The notes: generated by a model from the sequence alone, not told the origin. Numbered from the stretch's first letter, positions 18,424 to 28,271 are shown. The stretch: DNA of 43,450 nucleotides from Enterococcus sp. (GCF_022711995.1 NZ_JALAHI010000139.1:1-43450); one strand, 5' to 3'. Translations and numbers: made by a program.

Positions 18424-18952
18424 CTTGACTAACCTTCTTTCCTTTGATTCTTACAACTTTAGCCGGTATTCCTACAGCAGTCGCTCCATCAGGAATATCA
18501 TTAAGAACCACCGCGCTGGCTCCGATTCTAGCATTCTCTCCTATTGTGATTGGACCAAGAATTTGTGCTTGAGCTGAAATAAATGCTCCAGTTCTAATCG
18601 TCGGATGCCGTTTTCCCTTTTCTTTGCCTGTTCCGCCTAATGTGACGCCATGAAATAATACGACGTCATCTTCAATAATAGCCGTTTCTCCAATCACGAC
18701 ACCCATACCATGATCGATAAAAACCCCTTCGCCGATCTGAGCACCAGGATGGATCTCAATCCCCGTTAGGAACCGCCAAAATTGAGATGTGAGTCTAGCT
18801 AGAAGAAAAAGTCTTTTTTGAAATAGAAAATGCGACCAGCGATGCCAAAATAGCGCGTGAAAGCCCGGATAGGACAATACGATTTCCAATGTTGATCGAG
18901 CAGAAGGATCATTTTTTTTCGCTGCTGCAATTGCTTTTTGAACCCAAGCCAT
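18407..18952 (-). CDS. cysE: Serine O-acetyltransferase
   Basis: CysE transfers acetyl from acetyl-CoA to serine, giving O-acetylserine, the precursor of cysteine. The protein is 181 residues: an N-terminal helical domain (about 1-65) and then left-handed beta-helix hexapeptide repeats (about 68-170). The latter includes the catalytic stretch [10 protein letters not shown] and the conserved [11 protein letters not shown]. It is the first gene after the T-box, so its synthesis and that of cysS respond together to uncharged tRNA-Cys. Confidence 0.95.
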   Translation of the reverse strand: MAWVQKAIAAAKKNDPSARSTLEIVLSYPGFHALFWHRWSHFLFQKRLFLLARLTSQFWRFLTGIEIHPGAQIGEGVFIDHGMGVVIGETAIIEDDVVLFHGVTLGGTGKEKGKRHPTIRTGAFISAQAQILGPITIGENARIGASAVVLNDIPDGATAVGIPAKVVRIKGKKVSQDDQNL

Positions 18953-18989
18953 CTTCTCACCTGCTTCTCCTATTGATTACTTAACATAC

Positions 18990-19195
18990 AAAAAAGCGTC
19001 TTTCAAATAAGTTTCCTTATTCAAAAGACGCTCACCCACGTGGTCCCACTTTTGTTCACAGAATTTTCTGCCTTGATGCAGGTAACGTCTGCGACCGTTT
19101 TTGACTTGCGCCAAAACCACTCCTAGGTGCATTTCCTTACTTTTTTTGATCACTTTCACCACCCGTGATCTCTCTTCAAAAAAAAGGTAAGTACT
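18990..19195 (-). promoter_or_regulatory. Cysteine T-box riboswitch upstream of cysE-cysS
   Basis: The minus-strand leader has the T-box features in order. A Stem I part with the GGTGGTGAAAG loop lies near 19150-19170, and a candidate specifier TGC (Cys) at 19129-19131. The T-box sequence AAAGTGGGACCACG is at 19039-19052, and the terminator, an inverted GCGTCTTTTGAATAAG pair with a T run, is at 18990-19032. Uncharged tRNA-Cys should favour the antiterminator and allow cysE, cysS and downstream genes to be read. The specifier position is inferred; the T-box motif and terminator are plain. Confidence 0.92.
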
Positions 19196-19212
19196 TCGTC
19201 TATTCTTCGTGT

Positions 19213-20670
19213 TTACAATACATTATTTAAATGATCAAGTGCTTTTTCTTTACCTAGCAATTCTACTGTATCCGGTAATTCTGGCCCATGCATTTGTCCA
19301 GAGACAGCAACACGGATCGGCATAAACAAGTTTTTGCCTTTGATGCCAGTTTCTTTTTGAATTTCTTTGATCGCAGCCTTAACGGTCGGTGCGTCAACTG
19401 TAGTCATAGCAGTCAATTTTTCTTTAAAAGCATGAAGGACAGTTGGAACAGTTTCACCAGCCAAGACTTCTTTAGCCGCAGCATCCAATTCAGGATGTTC
19501 GTTAAAGAATAACTCAGAAACTTCCACAATTTGTGCAGCATAACTCATTTGTGGTTGATATAGTGAAACGATCTTTTTCAGCCAATCTCTTTTTTCTGCG
19601 GAAGGCTCTTCCTCAATACGACCTGCTTTAACTAAATACGGCAGACACATTTCTGTCAGCTGTTCTAGATCCATTTGCCGCATATAGTGGTTGTTGACCC
19701 ACTCTAGTTTTTTAGCATCAAAAGCCGCTGGGGATTTGCTTAAGCGTTCCGGATCAAACATTCGGATCAGTTCTTCTTGAGAAAACAACTCGTCTTCTCC
19801 TACAGGTGACCATCCAAGAAGTGCGATAAAATTGAACATTGCTTCTGGTAAATATCCTAATTCACGATATTGTTCAATAAATTGTAAAATCGACTCATCG
19901 CGCTTACTTAATTTTTTCCCTGTTTCACTATTGATAATTAGTGTCATATGTCCAAACTGGGGTGCTTGCCAGCCAAACGCTTCATAGATCATCAACTGTT
20001 TCGGTGTGTTGGCGATATGGTCGTCCCCACGCAACACATGAGTGATTTTCATATGATGATCATCGACTGCTACTGCAAAGTTATACGTAGGCATGCCATC
20101 ACGTTTTTGAATGACAAAATCCCCACCAACATTATCTGATTCAAAAACGATCTCGCCTTTTACGATATCTTGAAACTTGTACTCAGTATTTCTTGGAACC
20201 CGGAAACGAATAACTGGCTGGATGCCCTGCGCTTCTTTTTTTGCTTGTTCTTCTGGTGTCAGATTAGCGCACTTTCCGCCATAGTGAGGCATTTCACCAC
20301 GTTCACGTTGTTCTTCACGCTCTGCTTCCAACTCTTCTTCCGTGCAGTAACATTTATAGGCACGATTACTTGCTAGCAATTGGTCAATCAACGGCTGATA
20401 AAGTTCTCCGCGTTCTGATTGACGGTATGGGCCATATTCTCCAGGATTTGCAGGAGATTCATCCCAATCAATGCCCAACCATGCAAGATTTTCTAACTGG
20501 CTTTTTTCACCATCTTCAATGTTTCTTTTTTGATCCGTATCCTCAATACGGATAATAAATTCGCCATCATTATGACGTGCAAATAAATAGTTAAACAATG
20601 CTGTTCGGGCATTTCCGATGTGTAAATGTCCTGTTGGACTTGGAGCATAACGTACTCGCACTTTAGTCAT
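19213..20670 (-). CDS. gltX: Glutamyl-tRNA synthetase
   Basis: This is a class I synthetase of 485 residues with [17 protein letters not shown] (HIGH) at the N-terminus and [10 protein letters not shown] (KMSKS) near residue 255. As in most Firmicutes lacking glutaminyl-tRNA synthetase it is probably non-discriminating, with an amidotransferase converting Glu-tRNA-Gln; that part is inference. The order gltX - T-box - cysE - cysS is the classic Bacilli arrangement. A promoter lies about 110 bp upstream. Confidence 0.96.
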   Translation of the reverse strand: MTKVRVRYAPSPTGHLHIGNARTALFNYLFARHNDGEFIIRIEDTDQKRNIEDGEKSQLENLAWLGIDWDESPANPGEYGPYRQSERGELYQPLIDQLLASNRAYKCYCTEEELEAEREEQRERGEMPHYGGKCANLTPEEQAKKEAQGIQPVIRFRVPRNTEYKFQDIVKGEIVFESDNVGGDFVIQKRDGMPTYNFAVAVDDHHMKITHVLRGDDHIANTPKQLMIYEAFGWQAPQFGHMTLIINSETGKKLSKRDESILQFIEQYRELGYLPEAMFNFIALLGWSPVGEDELFSQEELIRMFDPERLSKSPAAFDAKKLEWVNNHYMRQMDLEQLTEMCLPYLVKAGRIEEEPSAEKRDWLKKIVSLYQPQMSYAAQIVEVSELFFNEHPELDAAAKEVLAGETVPTVLHAFKEKLTAMTTVDAPTVKAAIKEIQKETGIKGKNLFMPIRVAVSGQMHGPELPDTVELLGKEKALDHLNNVL

Positions 20671-20779
20671 CTTTTTCCTCTTCCTTCATCTGATTTGCAA
20701 ACAATCCTTTGTTGTTCGGTTTTTACCTTCTAAATTTAAAGGGAAAATCCCCGTTAATAAAATAGTTCGCTCAGCTAGA

Positions 20780-20808
20780 ATTGTACAATCATTAAGCGAA
20801 ATAGTAAA
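20780..20808 (-). promoter_or_regulatory. Candidate gltX promoter
   Basis: On the minus strand TTTACT (20803-20808) and TACAAT (20780-20785) are separated by 17 bp, leaving a leader of about 105 nt before gltX. No T-box motif is seen in that leader. Confidence 0.55.
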
Positions 20809-20837
20809 GGCAACTGGCATAAAATCCGCCAATTGCC
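20809..20837 (-). terminator. Probable terminator after yacL
   Basis: GGCAACTGGC (20809-20818) and GCCAATTGCC (20828-20837) form a 10-bp stem with one wobble, 11 bases after the yacL stop. The trailing T-rich stretch is poor, so termination may be partial; it abuts the gltX -35 box. Confidence 0.55.
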
Positions 20838-20848
20838 CTTGATTATTA

Positions 20849-21976
20849 CTAATTTTTTGTGTTTTCTTGATTATCTATCCCCCGACTTGAATGAGCCGGT
20901 TTGGCAAATATCATTCGTCCTGCTGCTGTTTGCAGTGCACTTGTAACAACTACTTGAATATGTTCATTCATATAGTGCTGACCGTCTTCAACAACAACCA
21001 TCGTTCCGTCGTCCAAATAAGCTACACCTTGCTGTCTTTCTGTTCCAGCTTTTACAACTAATACATTCATCGTTTCTCCAGGAATCACTACTGGTTTAAC
21101 GGCATTCGCAAGAGCATTGATATTCAACACAGGAACATTTTGAAATTCTGAAACTTTGTTTAAATTGTAATCATTTGTAACAACAATACCATCAAGGATT
21201 TTTGCCAATTTGATCAGTTTACTGTCAACTTCAGAAATCTCATCAAAGTCCCCTTCATACATTTCAACAGCGATACCTTCTTCTTTTTGTAAAGCATTCA
21301 AGATATCTAACCCCCGTCGCCCTCGAACCCGTTTCAAGCTATCTCCCGAATCTGCGATATATTGTAATTCATACAAAACAAAATTGGGAATCAACAGCAC
21401 TCCTTCAAGAAAACCTGTCTTAGCAATGTCGTAAATCCGTCCATCGATAATGACACTTGTATCGAGAATTTTATACTTATGAAAATGATCCGCTATTTTA
21501 CGATCAAGCATCTGTTGTTCTTCAACGGGTTCTGTTTTCTTATTTTTGGAAGAAAAAATTTTTTTCCACTCTTCAATTCGAGTCGTTCCAATTTGAAAGC
21601 CAAGATATCCTAATAATGCCATTACTAGAATTGGCGCGATTCCATTGATAAAAGGAATATCCCAATTATAAAAAGGAATCGATACAATAACCCCAATCAT
21701 CAATCCAATAATTGATCCGATTGCCCCAAATAACAAATACGTGAGACTCAATTCACTTAATTTTTCTTCAATTTTGCGAATTCCAGCTGCAATATATTTC
21801 GCTAATAGCAAAGATAATAAAAAGAAAATAAGGGCTCCAAGCAAGCTATTAGTGATATTATTGTTCAGCCATTCATTTTTTGATTGACCAATGGTTTGCC
21901 ACGCAACAGGCATCAATGAGATACCCAAGCTTGCTCCAGCAAGGACCATTAGCGCAGTAATGACTCGTTTCTGCAT
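20849..21976 (-). CDS. yacL: Membrane PIN-TRAM domain protein YacL
   Basis: This 375-residue protein begins with four hydrophobic segments (about residues 4-26, 42-62, 82-103 and 111-131). A PIN nuclease-like domain follows (about 170-290, starting KILDTSVIIDGRIYD with acidic metal ligands), and then a TRAM domain (about 295-355). The family is universal in Bacilli next to radA and gltX, but its substrate is not established. The N-terminal membrane anchor suggests action at the inner membrane surface. Confidence 0.9.
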   Translation of the reverse strand: MQKRVITALMVLAGASLGISLMPVAWQTIGQSKNEWLNNNITNSLLGALIFFLLSLLLAKYIAAGIRKIEEKLSELSLTYLLFGAIGSIIGLMIGVIVSIPFYNWDIPFINGIAPILVMALLGYLGFQIGTTRIEEWKKIFSSKNKKTEPVEEQQMLDRKIADHFHKYKILDTSVIIDGRIYDIAKTGFLEGVLLIPNFVLYELQYIADSGDSLKRVRGRRGLDILNALQKEEGIAVEMYEGDFDEISEVDSKLIKLAKILDGIVVTNDYNLNKVSEFQNVPVLNINALANAVKPVVIPGETMNVLVVKAGTERQQGVAYLDDGTMVVVEDGQHYMNEHIQVVVTSALQTAAGRMIFAKPAHSSRGIDNQENTKN

Positions 21977-22175
21977 ACACGTTCCTCCACCCTAATTTAG
22001 TATGAAGCTGAGATTGAAGGAAAGCATCTCTTTTAGAAAAAGTTGATCAAAGATTGCATCTTCTGATGCAAGTATTTCTCAATATAGATTCCAATAAAGA
22101 GCCTTCATTCTCGTTCCGATAATTTCATCTCATCTTCAAATTTATTCAATTTTTGTAGTTAGCACCTTATCAGAA

Positions 22176-23546
22176 TTAGCGAAAAACTTTTCGCAGAGTT
22201 TCTGATAAAGTTGACACACCTTCTACTTCGATCCCTTTTGGCGGTTGCCACCCAGTAAGATTATTTTTAGGTAAATATACTTTAGTAAATCCTAATTTCT
22301 GCACTTCTTTTACCCGTTGTTCAATCGCATTAACACGCCGAATTTCACCCGTTAAACCAATCTCACCAATAAAACATTCTGTAGGGCTGGTTCCTTTTTC
22401 TTTATAACTTGAAGCTAAGCTGACTGCAATTGCTAAATCGATTGCAGGTTCATTTAATTTCACACCACCAGCTGCTTTCAAATAAGCATCTTGATTCTGT
22501 AAAAGTAATCCCGCACGTTTTTCTAGAACTGCCATAATCAATGAAACTCGATTGAAATCCAATCCAGTAGTTGTTCGTTTAGCGTTACCAAACATTGTTG
22601 GAGTCACCAAAGCTTGGATTTCCACTAGAATTGGCCGACTCCCTTCCATTGCCACAACAATAGCCGAACCAGTAGCTCCTTCTAATCGTTCTTCGAGAAA
22701 CACTTGCGAGGGATTGGCGACTTCTTTCAAGCCACCTGCTTCCATCTCAAAAATTCCAATTTCATTTGTCGAACCAAATCGATTTTTGACGGCACGTAAA
22801 ATACGAAAGCTATGATGTTTTTCACCCTCAAAATATAAAACGGTATCTACCATATGCTCCAGCATTCTTGGACCAGCAATCGAACCTTCTTTGGTTACAT
22901 GTCCCACAATAAAAATAGCAATTCCATTGGTTTTAGCCAATTTCAGAAGTTCAGCTGTTGTTTCTCGAACCTGACTCACGCTACCTGCAACACTAGTAAT
23001 ATCAGGCTGTGTCATTGTTTGTATCGAGTCAATGATGACATAATCCGGTGTTAGATTTTCGATGGCTTTGCTTATCTCAGCCATATCCGTTTCCGGATAT
23101 AAATAAAATTCCGTATCGATTGCCCCTAAGCGCTGGGCGCGCATTTTTATTTGCTCTGCACTTTCTTCACCCGAAACATACAATACCTTGCCCCCAATAG
23201 CTGCAAGCTGCTGCGAAACTTGTAGCAAAAGAGTTGACTTGCCGATCCCTGGGTCGCCACCAATCAAAATTAATGATCCCGGAACAACACCACCGCCCAA
23301 CACTCGGTTTAGCTCTTCTAACTTGGTTTGTACGCGTGGTTCTTTCTTAGGTATAACGTCAGCAATTTTTGTTGGCTGCATTCGTTGACCTGTTAGAGTA
23401 GTTCGTACACGGCGATCTGCTGTTTCTTGAATTACTTCTTCTACCATCGAATTCCAACTACCACAATTGGGACACTTCCCTAAATATTTTGGGGAAGAAT
23501 ACCCGCAATTTTGGCAGACAAACTGACTCTTCGCTTTCTTAGCCAT
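22176..23546 (-). CDS. radA: DNA repair protein RadA
   Basis: RadA is a RecA-like ATPase and helicase that processes recombination intermediates. The 456-residue protein has a C4 zinc finger (Cys11, Cys14, Cys25, Cys28), Walker [11 protein letters not shown], the RadA-specific KNRFG motif and a C-terminal Lon-protease-like domain. It lies 55 bp after dut with no terminator between, so they are probably co-transcribed. The 200 bp between radA and yacL hold a small hairpin (TTGCATC/GATGCAA around 22053-22070) without a T run. Confidence 0.96.
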   Translation of the reverse strand: MAKKAKSQFVCQNCGYSSPKYLGKCPNCGSWNSMVEEVIQETADRRVRTTLTGQRMQPTKIADVIPKKEPRVQTKLEELNRVLGGGVVPGSLILIGGDPGIGKSTLLLQVSQQLAAIGGKVLYVSGEESAEQIKMRAQRLGAIDTEFYLYPETDMAEISKAIENLTPDYVIIDSIQTMTQPDITSVAGSVSQVRETTAELLKLAKTNGIAIFIVGHVTKEGSIAGPRMLEHMVDTVLYFEGEKHHSFRILRAVKNRFGSTNEIGIFEMEAGGLKEVANPSQVFLEERLEGATGSAIVVAMEGSRPILVEIQALVTPTMFGNAKRTTTGLDFNRVSLIMAVLEKRAGLLLQNQDAYLKAAGGVKLNEPAIDLAIAVSLASSYKEKGTSPTECFIGEIGLTGEIRRVNAIEQRVKEVQKLGFTKVYLPKNNLTGWQPPKGIEVEGVSTLSETLRKVFR

Positions 23547-23601
23547 TGCAAACCTCCAATTCGCTATCTAGGATAACTGACTGTGCTTATACATCGAACA
23601 G

Positions 23602-24111
23602 TCACTGATCAGAGGAACCAAATCCTCCAGAGCGTGATTGATTCGTTGTATCTTGATCCGCTTTTAAAAACGGCAAGAAAATTCCTTGACCGATTCGCTC
23701 TCCTTTTTTGATGATCAAATCGCTAGGGCCAAAATTTGTAAATTGAAACATGATGTGTCCTTCATTGTCTGGATTATTGTAATAATCACTATCAATAATA
23801 CCAACACCATTTGTCAGTAACAAAAAACGTTTGAGCGGATTACTCGAACGATTCGTTAATTGTAAATACTCTTCTTTTCCCATATATGATTTGATACCAG
23901 TCGGAATGAGCGTCGGTTTAATTAATTTTTGAACATCTTTAGTGGTCAATGCTTGAATGCCATTCATCAATCCTGCTTTCCATATACTAGGTATCACGAT
24001 TTCTTCAGCCGCTTCAAAATCATACCCTGCCGCATGATGAGTTGCGCGTTGGGGAAGAGTTATATTTTTATCTTTATACGCTGAAACAATTTCAAATCCA
24101 CGTGTTTTCAT
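23602..24111 (-). CDS. dut: dUTP pyrophosphatase (dUTPase)
   Basis: This is a trimeric dUTPase of 169 residues, which hydrolyses dUTP to dUMP and keeps uracil out of DNA. The motifs are HAAGYDFEAAEE (I), NRSSNPLKR (II), NGVGIIDSDYYNN (III), GERIGQGIF (IV) and the C-terminal RSGGFGSSDQ (V). I use ATG 24111, 5 nt after GGAGG; a TTG four codons earlier lies before that ribosome site. The insert between motifs I and II is longer than in the E. coli enzyme. It is divergent from proB. Confidence 0.93.
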   Translation of the reverse strand: MKTRGFEIVSAYKDKNITLPQRATHHAAGYDFEAAEEIVIPSIWKAGLMNGIQALTTKDVQKLIKPTLIPTGIKSYMGKEEYLQLTNRSSNPLKRFLLLTNGVGIIDSDYYNNPDNEGHIMFQFTNFGPSDLIIKKGERIGQGIFLPFLKADQDTTNQSRSGGFGSSDQ

Positions 24112-24140
24112 CTTTTCCTCCAATTGGTAAACTTATAGTT

Positions 24141-24149
24141 ATTTTAGCA
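24141..24149 (-). promoter_or_regulatory. Extended -10 promoter of dut
   Basis: The minus strand reads TGCTAAAAT at 24141-24149, an extended -10 element about 30 bp before the dut start. No clear -35 box. Confidence 0.5.
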
Positions 24150-24321
24150 TAGTAACGCCTATTTTCTTTAATGAAAACAAAATTATCAGAAACTCTTTAT
24201 ATTTTCTTCGCTTCCTTAGTCAAAAAAAGCAAGAAAATAGAAAAAGAGCATGACGAATCTCTATTTTGTTAGTACAATGGACAAAATATTAATTATGAAA
24301 TTCAGAAGAGGTGGTTATAAA

Positions 24322-25131
24322 ATGCGAGAGAAGCTAAAAAAAGCAAATCGAGTCGTTATCAAAATAGGTACAAGTTCCCTCGTTTATCCCAATGGAAATA
24401 TCAACCTCTCAAGTATTGATGAACTTGCCTTTGTTTTATCCGATCTAAGGAATCAAAGAAAAGAGATTATTCTCGTTTCTTCTGGAGCTATTGGAGTGGG
24501 AATGAATAAACTAAATATTTCACAGCGTCCTGTAGAAATCCCCCAACAACAAGCAATCGCCGCTGTAGGACAAGCAGAATTAATGAATATTTACAATCAT
24601 CGTTTTCAAGTCTACAATCAAAAAACTGCACAATTATTGTTGACACGAGATATTATTGAGTTTCCTCAAAGTCGACAAAATGTCTGTAACACATTGGAGC
24701 AACTCTTAACTATGGGGATCATTCCAATAATCAACGAGAATGATACCGTTGCTATAGATGAGTTGGACCATCTTACTAAATTTGGTGACAATGATCAATT
24801 ATCTGCCATTGTCGCTCAGTTAGTTCATGCGGATCTACTGATTATGCTATCAGACATCGATGGCTTTTACACTGATAATCCGTTGCATAATAAAACTGCG
24901 CTACTCTATGATGAGATTACTGAGATTACACCCGGCTTAATGAAACAAGCAACTGGGAAAGGTAGTCCCTATGGAACGGGTGGTATGTCTAGTAAATTAA
25001 AAGCTGCGGATCGTATCCTCAAAACAGATACCAAAATGATCTTGGCAAATGGGAAACAGCCTAAAATTATTTTTGATATTTTAGCTGGTAAAAAGATTGG
25101 TACTTATTTTTACAAGGAGGAAACATTATGA
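24322..25131 (+). CDS. proB: Glutamate 5-kinase
   Basis: ProB phosphorylates glutamate in the first step of proline synthesis. This is the short form of 269 residues: an amino-acid kinase domain only, without the C-terminal PUA domain of the E. coli enzyme. Motifs include [33 protein letters not shown] and [13 protein letters not shown] use ATG 24322, 7 nt after GAGGTGG; the frame opens 72 bp earlier but that part has no ribosome site. The stop overlaps the proA ATG by 4 nt. No T-box is visible upstream. Confidence 0.95.
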   Translation: MREKLKKANRVVIKIGTSSLVYPNGNINLSSIDELAFVLSDLRNQRKEIILVSSGAIGVGMNKLNISQRPVEIPQQQAIAAVGQAELMNIYNHRFQVYNQKTAQLLLTRDIIEFPQSRQNVCNTLEQLLTMGIIPIINENDTVAIDELDHLTKFGDNDQLSAIVAQLVHADLLIMLSDIDGFYTDNPLHNKTALLYDEITEITPGLMKQATGKGSPYGTGGMSSKLKAADRILKTDTKMILANGKQPKIIFDILAGKKIGTYFYKEETL

Positions 25132-26372
25132 TCGACTTAATAAAAATAGGCAAACAGGCGAAAAAAAGTGCTGTTTCACTTAGTTTACTAACAGCTACTG
25201 AAAAAGATCAATTACTTTTAGCTATGGCCGAAACATTGGAAAAAAATCGTCCGCTAATTTTAACAGAAAATAAAAAAGATTTAGATACTGCCAAAAAAAA
25301 TGCCTTAAAACCTTCCTTAATTGATCGCCTGGAATTAACTGAGGAACGAATCAATGAGATGGCGAATGGCATTCGAGAAGTCGTTCAGCTACCTGACCCT
25401 CTGGGAGTCGTGGATAAAATGTGGCGCAATAGTGATAACCTGTTAATTGGCAAACAACGTGTACCATTAGGCGTTATAGGAATCATTTATGAAGCAAGAC
25501 CCAACGTGACAACAGATGCTGCTAGTTTATGCTTTAAGTCTGGAAATGCTGTTATTCTGCGAGGAGGAAAAGAAGCCTTCTATTCCAATCAAATTCTTGT
25601 AAAACTTTTACAAGAGACATTAAGTGCTAAAGGCTATTCGCCCTACTCTATTCAATTTGTTGATGACACCAGTCATGCCGTTGCTGAGCAAATGATGCGC
25701 TTAAACGAGTACTTGGATGTATTGATTCCACGAGGGGGTGCTAACCTCATTCGTCGTGTCAAAGAAACCGCAACCGTTCCTGTCATTGAAACAGGAACTG
25801 GCAACAATCACATCTTTATTGATAAAGATGCGCAACTTCCGATGGCTGTTGACATTGTGGTCAATGCTAAAACCCAGCGTCCTTCCGTCTGCAATGCAAT
25901 CGAAACGATCCTCGTTCATAAAAATTGTGCAGCAGAATTTCTACCTTTGTTAGAAAAAGAATTGAAAAATAGCGTAGAGCTACGAGCTGACGAAAGTGCA
26001 CGAAAGTATTTAATGAACGCACACCCCGCTACTGAAGAAGATTGGCAGACAGAATTTTTAGATTTTATTTTAGCCGTCAAAGTTATAGATTCCATCGACG
26101 AAGCAATTGCTCACATCAATCGCTATAACACGAAACATTCTGAAGCAATCATTACTGACAATTACTTCGCTTCCCAGAAATTTTTACAGGAGGTTGATGC
26201 CGCTGCAGTATATGTCAATGCATCTACAAGATTCACGGATGGGTTTGTTTTTGGTTTTGGAGCAGAAATTGGCATTTCTACTCAAAAATTGCATGCTAGA
26301 GGTCCGATGGGGCTCGAAGCATTAACTTCCATCAAATACATTATCTACGGAGAAGGCCAAATACGTAAATAA
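25128..26372 (+). CDS. proA: Glutamate-5-semialdehyde dehydrogenase (gamma-glutamyl phosphate reductase)
   Basis: ProA reduces gamma-glutamyl phosphate with NADPH to glutamate semialdehyde, which cyclises to the proline precursor. The protein is 414 residues with an aldehyde-dehydrogenase fold; the catalytic cysteine is Cys255 in [11 protein letters not shown]. Conserved regions include [17 protein letters not shown] and the C-terminal [13 protein letters not shown]. An AAGGAGG ribosome site inside the end of proB and the ATGA overlap show coupled translation. Confidence 0.97.
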   Translation: MIDLIKIGKQAKKSAVSLSLLTATEKDQLLLAMAETLEKNRPLILTENKKDLDTAKKNALKPSLIDRLELTEERINEMANGIREVVQLPDPLGVVDKMWRNSDNLLIGKQRVPLGVIGIIYEARPNVTTDAASLCFKSGNAVILRGGKEAFYSNQILVKLLQETLSAKGYSPYSIQFVDDTSHAVAEQMMRLNEYLDVLIPRGGANLIRRVKETATVPVIETGTGNNHIFIDKDAQLPMAVDIVVNAKTQRPSVCNAIETILVHKNCAAEFLPLLEKELKNSVELRADESARKYLMNAHPATEEDWQTEFLDFILAVKVIDSIDEAIAHINRYNTKHSEAIITDNYFASQKFLQEVDAAAVYVNASTRFTDGFVFGFGAEIGISTQKLHARGPMGLEALTSIKYIIYGEGQIRK

Positions 26373-26373
26373 A

Positions 26374-26448
26374 AACTGCTTGACTATAGAACCTTCAATC
26401 TTTAAGTGACTTTTACTTTTGATTGAAAGGTTTCTTTTTCAAGCAGTT
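26374..26448. terminator. Convergent terminator after proA
   Basis: The outer arms AACTGCTTGA (26374-26383) and TCAAGCAGTT (26439-26448) enclose an inner stem (ACCTTCAATC against GATTGAAAGGT) followed by a T-rich run. It lies between converging genes and can serve both. Confidence 0.75.
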
Positions 26449-26458
26449 CTTTCATTGA

Positions 26459-26854
26459 TTATGCTTGCTCAATTGCAAATTCCACTGGTTCAATAGAAAA
26501 GAGTTGTTGCAAAACATCATTTGCTTTTACAAACAGTTCCTGTTCACAAGCTTTTTTTTGACAAACAATTTTTTTATCCTCTGAAACAAACACTTGGGTA
26601 GCATGATTATCGATAAATGTCACTTCTTGGTTTCCTTTTTGATAAAGATAGCCTTCATCCTCATCCAATAATAATGTTGTCCGCCATTGTTCATTTTGAA
26701 TAAATGGCGTTACTAATGAGGCTACATCCAAGTTCTCTAAAGAAACTTCTTTTCCATTCTCTAAGTGTAACGTCAATGTTTCTAATTCGAAGGCTTGACA
26801 AGCATTACAGCCTCCTTCCGTGATAAAATGTTTACTTTTGATAATTGCTTTCAT
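26459..26854 (-). CDS. Hypothetical protein with paired cysteines
   Basis: I do not recognise this 131-residue protein. A good ribosome site (AGGTGA) precedes its ATG. It has two cysteine pairs: CNAC near residues 16-19, and one near residues 98-103 (the segment CQKKAC). They could bind a metal or form disulfides. The rest is acidic and mostly beta-strand-like, without signal peptide or membrane segment. It is a single-gene unit convergent with proA and divergent from the small membrane protein gene. No function is claimed. Confidence 0.75.
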   Translation of the reverse strand: MKAIIKSKHFITEGGCNACQAFELETLTLHLENGKEVSLENLDVASLVTPFIQNEQWRTTLLLDEDEGYLYQKGNQEVTFIDNHATQVFVSEDKKIVCQKKACEQELFVKANDVLQQLFSIEPVEFAIEQA

Positions 26855-26996
26855 ATTCTCACCTGCTTTTTTTTCTAGTTTACCTCACTAACCGCTCTTT
26901 GACTACCGACTGAGGAAAAATTCCGCCTTAAGATGGATGTGTCTCTTCTTCTTTCTTGATAAGATGAGTTTAATAAAAGGCATAGGAGGATTCATT

Positions 26997-27200
26997 ATGA
27001 ACACACAAAGTTTGTTAGGTAGAATCGTAACTGTCGTAGCAGTTTTAGTCTTAGCTTCATTGCTCTTATCTCTCATCTTAGGATTAATTGGTGGATTGAT
27101 CGGTTTGATTTTCCGTTTTGGTATTCCTTTATTACTAGCTGTCCTAATTGTTCGATGGTTGACAAACGTTCGACAACGACCCAAAAAATATTATAACTAA
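26997..27200 (+). CDS. Small hydrophobic membrane protein
   Basis: This 67-residue protein is unrecognised. AGGAGG lies 7 nt before the ATG, so I start here rather than at 26937. Two hydrophobic segments (about 8-33 and 36-54) are joined by a glycine-zipper-like LGLIGGLIGLIFRFG. A basic tail (RQRPKKYYN) suggests the C-terminus is cytoplasmic. Such proteins are often stress-related in Firmicutes, but no role can be assigned here. Confidence 0.7.
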   Translation: MNTQSLLGRIVTVVAVLVLASLLLSLILGLIGGLIGLIFRFGIPLLLAVLIVRWLTNVRQRPKKYYN

Positions 27201-27283
27201 CAAAAAGAGGTTATGCCAAAAGTGGTCAGCTTCAAGAAATTTCGGCTTATTTCCGAAGAAGTTACTTCTAACCGTTTATTCAG

Positions 27284-27324
27284 AAAAAGGAGCTATGACA
27301 AGACTTTTGTCATAGCTCCTTTTT
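27284..27324. terminator. Bidirectional terminator between the small membrane protein and zupT
   Basis: A perfect 18-bp inverted repeat (27284-27301 and 27307-27324) begins AAAAAGGAGCTATGACAA and has a 5-base loop. A and T runs are at both ends, and it lies between converging genes. Confidence 0.93.
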
Positions 27325-27326
27325 GA

Positions 27327-28145
27327 TTAGCCCAATGCAACATCTAAAACCATCATCAGAATAAAGCCTATCATGACACCAAAGACAGCGAAATGTCGTC
27401 GACTGCTGGCTGTTTGCTGTGCTTCCGGTATTAGTTCCTCTACAACAACATAAATCATCGCTCCTGCTGCAAATGCTAAAGCATATGGCAAAATTGCGTT
27501 CATGCTTGTTACTAGCAAAGCGCCGATAACACCCGCAATCGGTTCAACGATCCCAGACGCCTGTCCATAGACAAAGGCTTTATTACGACTCAATCCTTCC
27601 TGTCTTAAAGGAATGGATACAGCAGCTCCTTCGGGGAAATTTTGGATCCCAATACCAATAGCTACTGAAATAGCTGCTAAAACTGCTGCTCGAGGATCTT
27701 CCGAGCTGGCTGCTGCTCCAAAAGCCACACCCACAGCCAATCCTTCAGGAATATTGTGTAATGTAATGGAGAAGACCAGCAGAATCGTTCGCTTTAAGTG
27801 GCTAGGAAAACCTTCTGTTTCGTGGTTAGGACCAAAATGCATATGGGGCAATGTTTTATCTGCAGCATATAAAAATAGTCCACCTAATCCAAAACCAATA
27901 CTAACCACAAGCCATGGTATATCCCCATTTTCTTCTGCACGAGCGATAGCAGGATCTAGTAATGACCAAAAACTCGCAGCGATCATTACACCAGAAGCGA
28001 ATCCCAACATTGTATTCAGAACATTTTTATTGATATCTTTAAAAAAATAAACAAGTGCCGCACCTAGAGCAGTCATAGCATATGTAAATAAAGTACCAGC
28101 CAAAGCCTGCTGCCACGGGGACAGTTGCATTAACCATTCAACCAA
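27327..28145 (-). CDS. zupT: ZIP-family divalent metal transporter
   Basis: This is a ZIP-family carrier of 272 residues with about eight transmembrane helices. The metal-site helices carry HNIPEG (His130 to Gly135) and QNFPEG (Gln168 to Gly173). The family imports zinc, and some members iron or manganese; the histidine-rich loop HMHFG near residue 101 fits. The start is uncertain. This frame opens with TTG 28145, 10-11 nt after AGGAGG, while a better-placed ATG at 28150 is out of frame. No metal-repressor operator was recognised upstream. Confidence 0.87.
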   Translation of the reverse strand: MVEWLMQLSPWQQALAGTLFTYAMTALGAALVYFFKDINKNVLNTMLGFASGVMIAASFWSLLDPAIARAEENGDIPWLVVSIGFGLGGLFLYAADKTLPHMHFGPNHETEGFPSHLKRTILLVFSITLHNIPEGLAVGVAFGAAASSEDPRAAVLAAISVAIGIGIQNFPEGAAVSIPLRQEGLSRNKAFVYGQASGIVEPIAGVIGALLVTSMNAILPYALAFAAGAMIYVVVEELIPEAQQTASSRRHFAVFGVMIGFILMMVLDVALG

Positions 28146-28271
28146 AACATTTCTCTCCTCCTATCTTCTCCCTTTTACTCTAGCATAGGAAAACGCTTGA
28201 TTCTAGCCTTTTGTTTTACCCGAAATAATTTTGAACTTCTGTTTTGATTGTAGGGAAATCCTTGAGTTTAC

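Noticed and set aside
18977-19162. 61-codon minus-strand frame between gltX and cysE
   Set aside because: It covers the cysteine T-box leader; its codons spell out the T-box motif and terminator rather than a protein.
22053-22070. Hairpin TTGCATC/GATGCAA between radA and yacL as a terminator
   Set aside because: It lacks a T run on either strand; it may only be a weak structure in the transcript.
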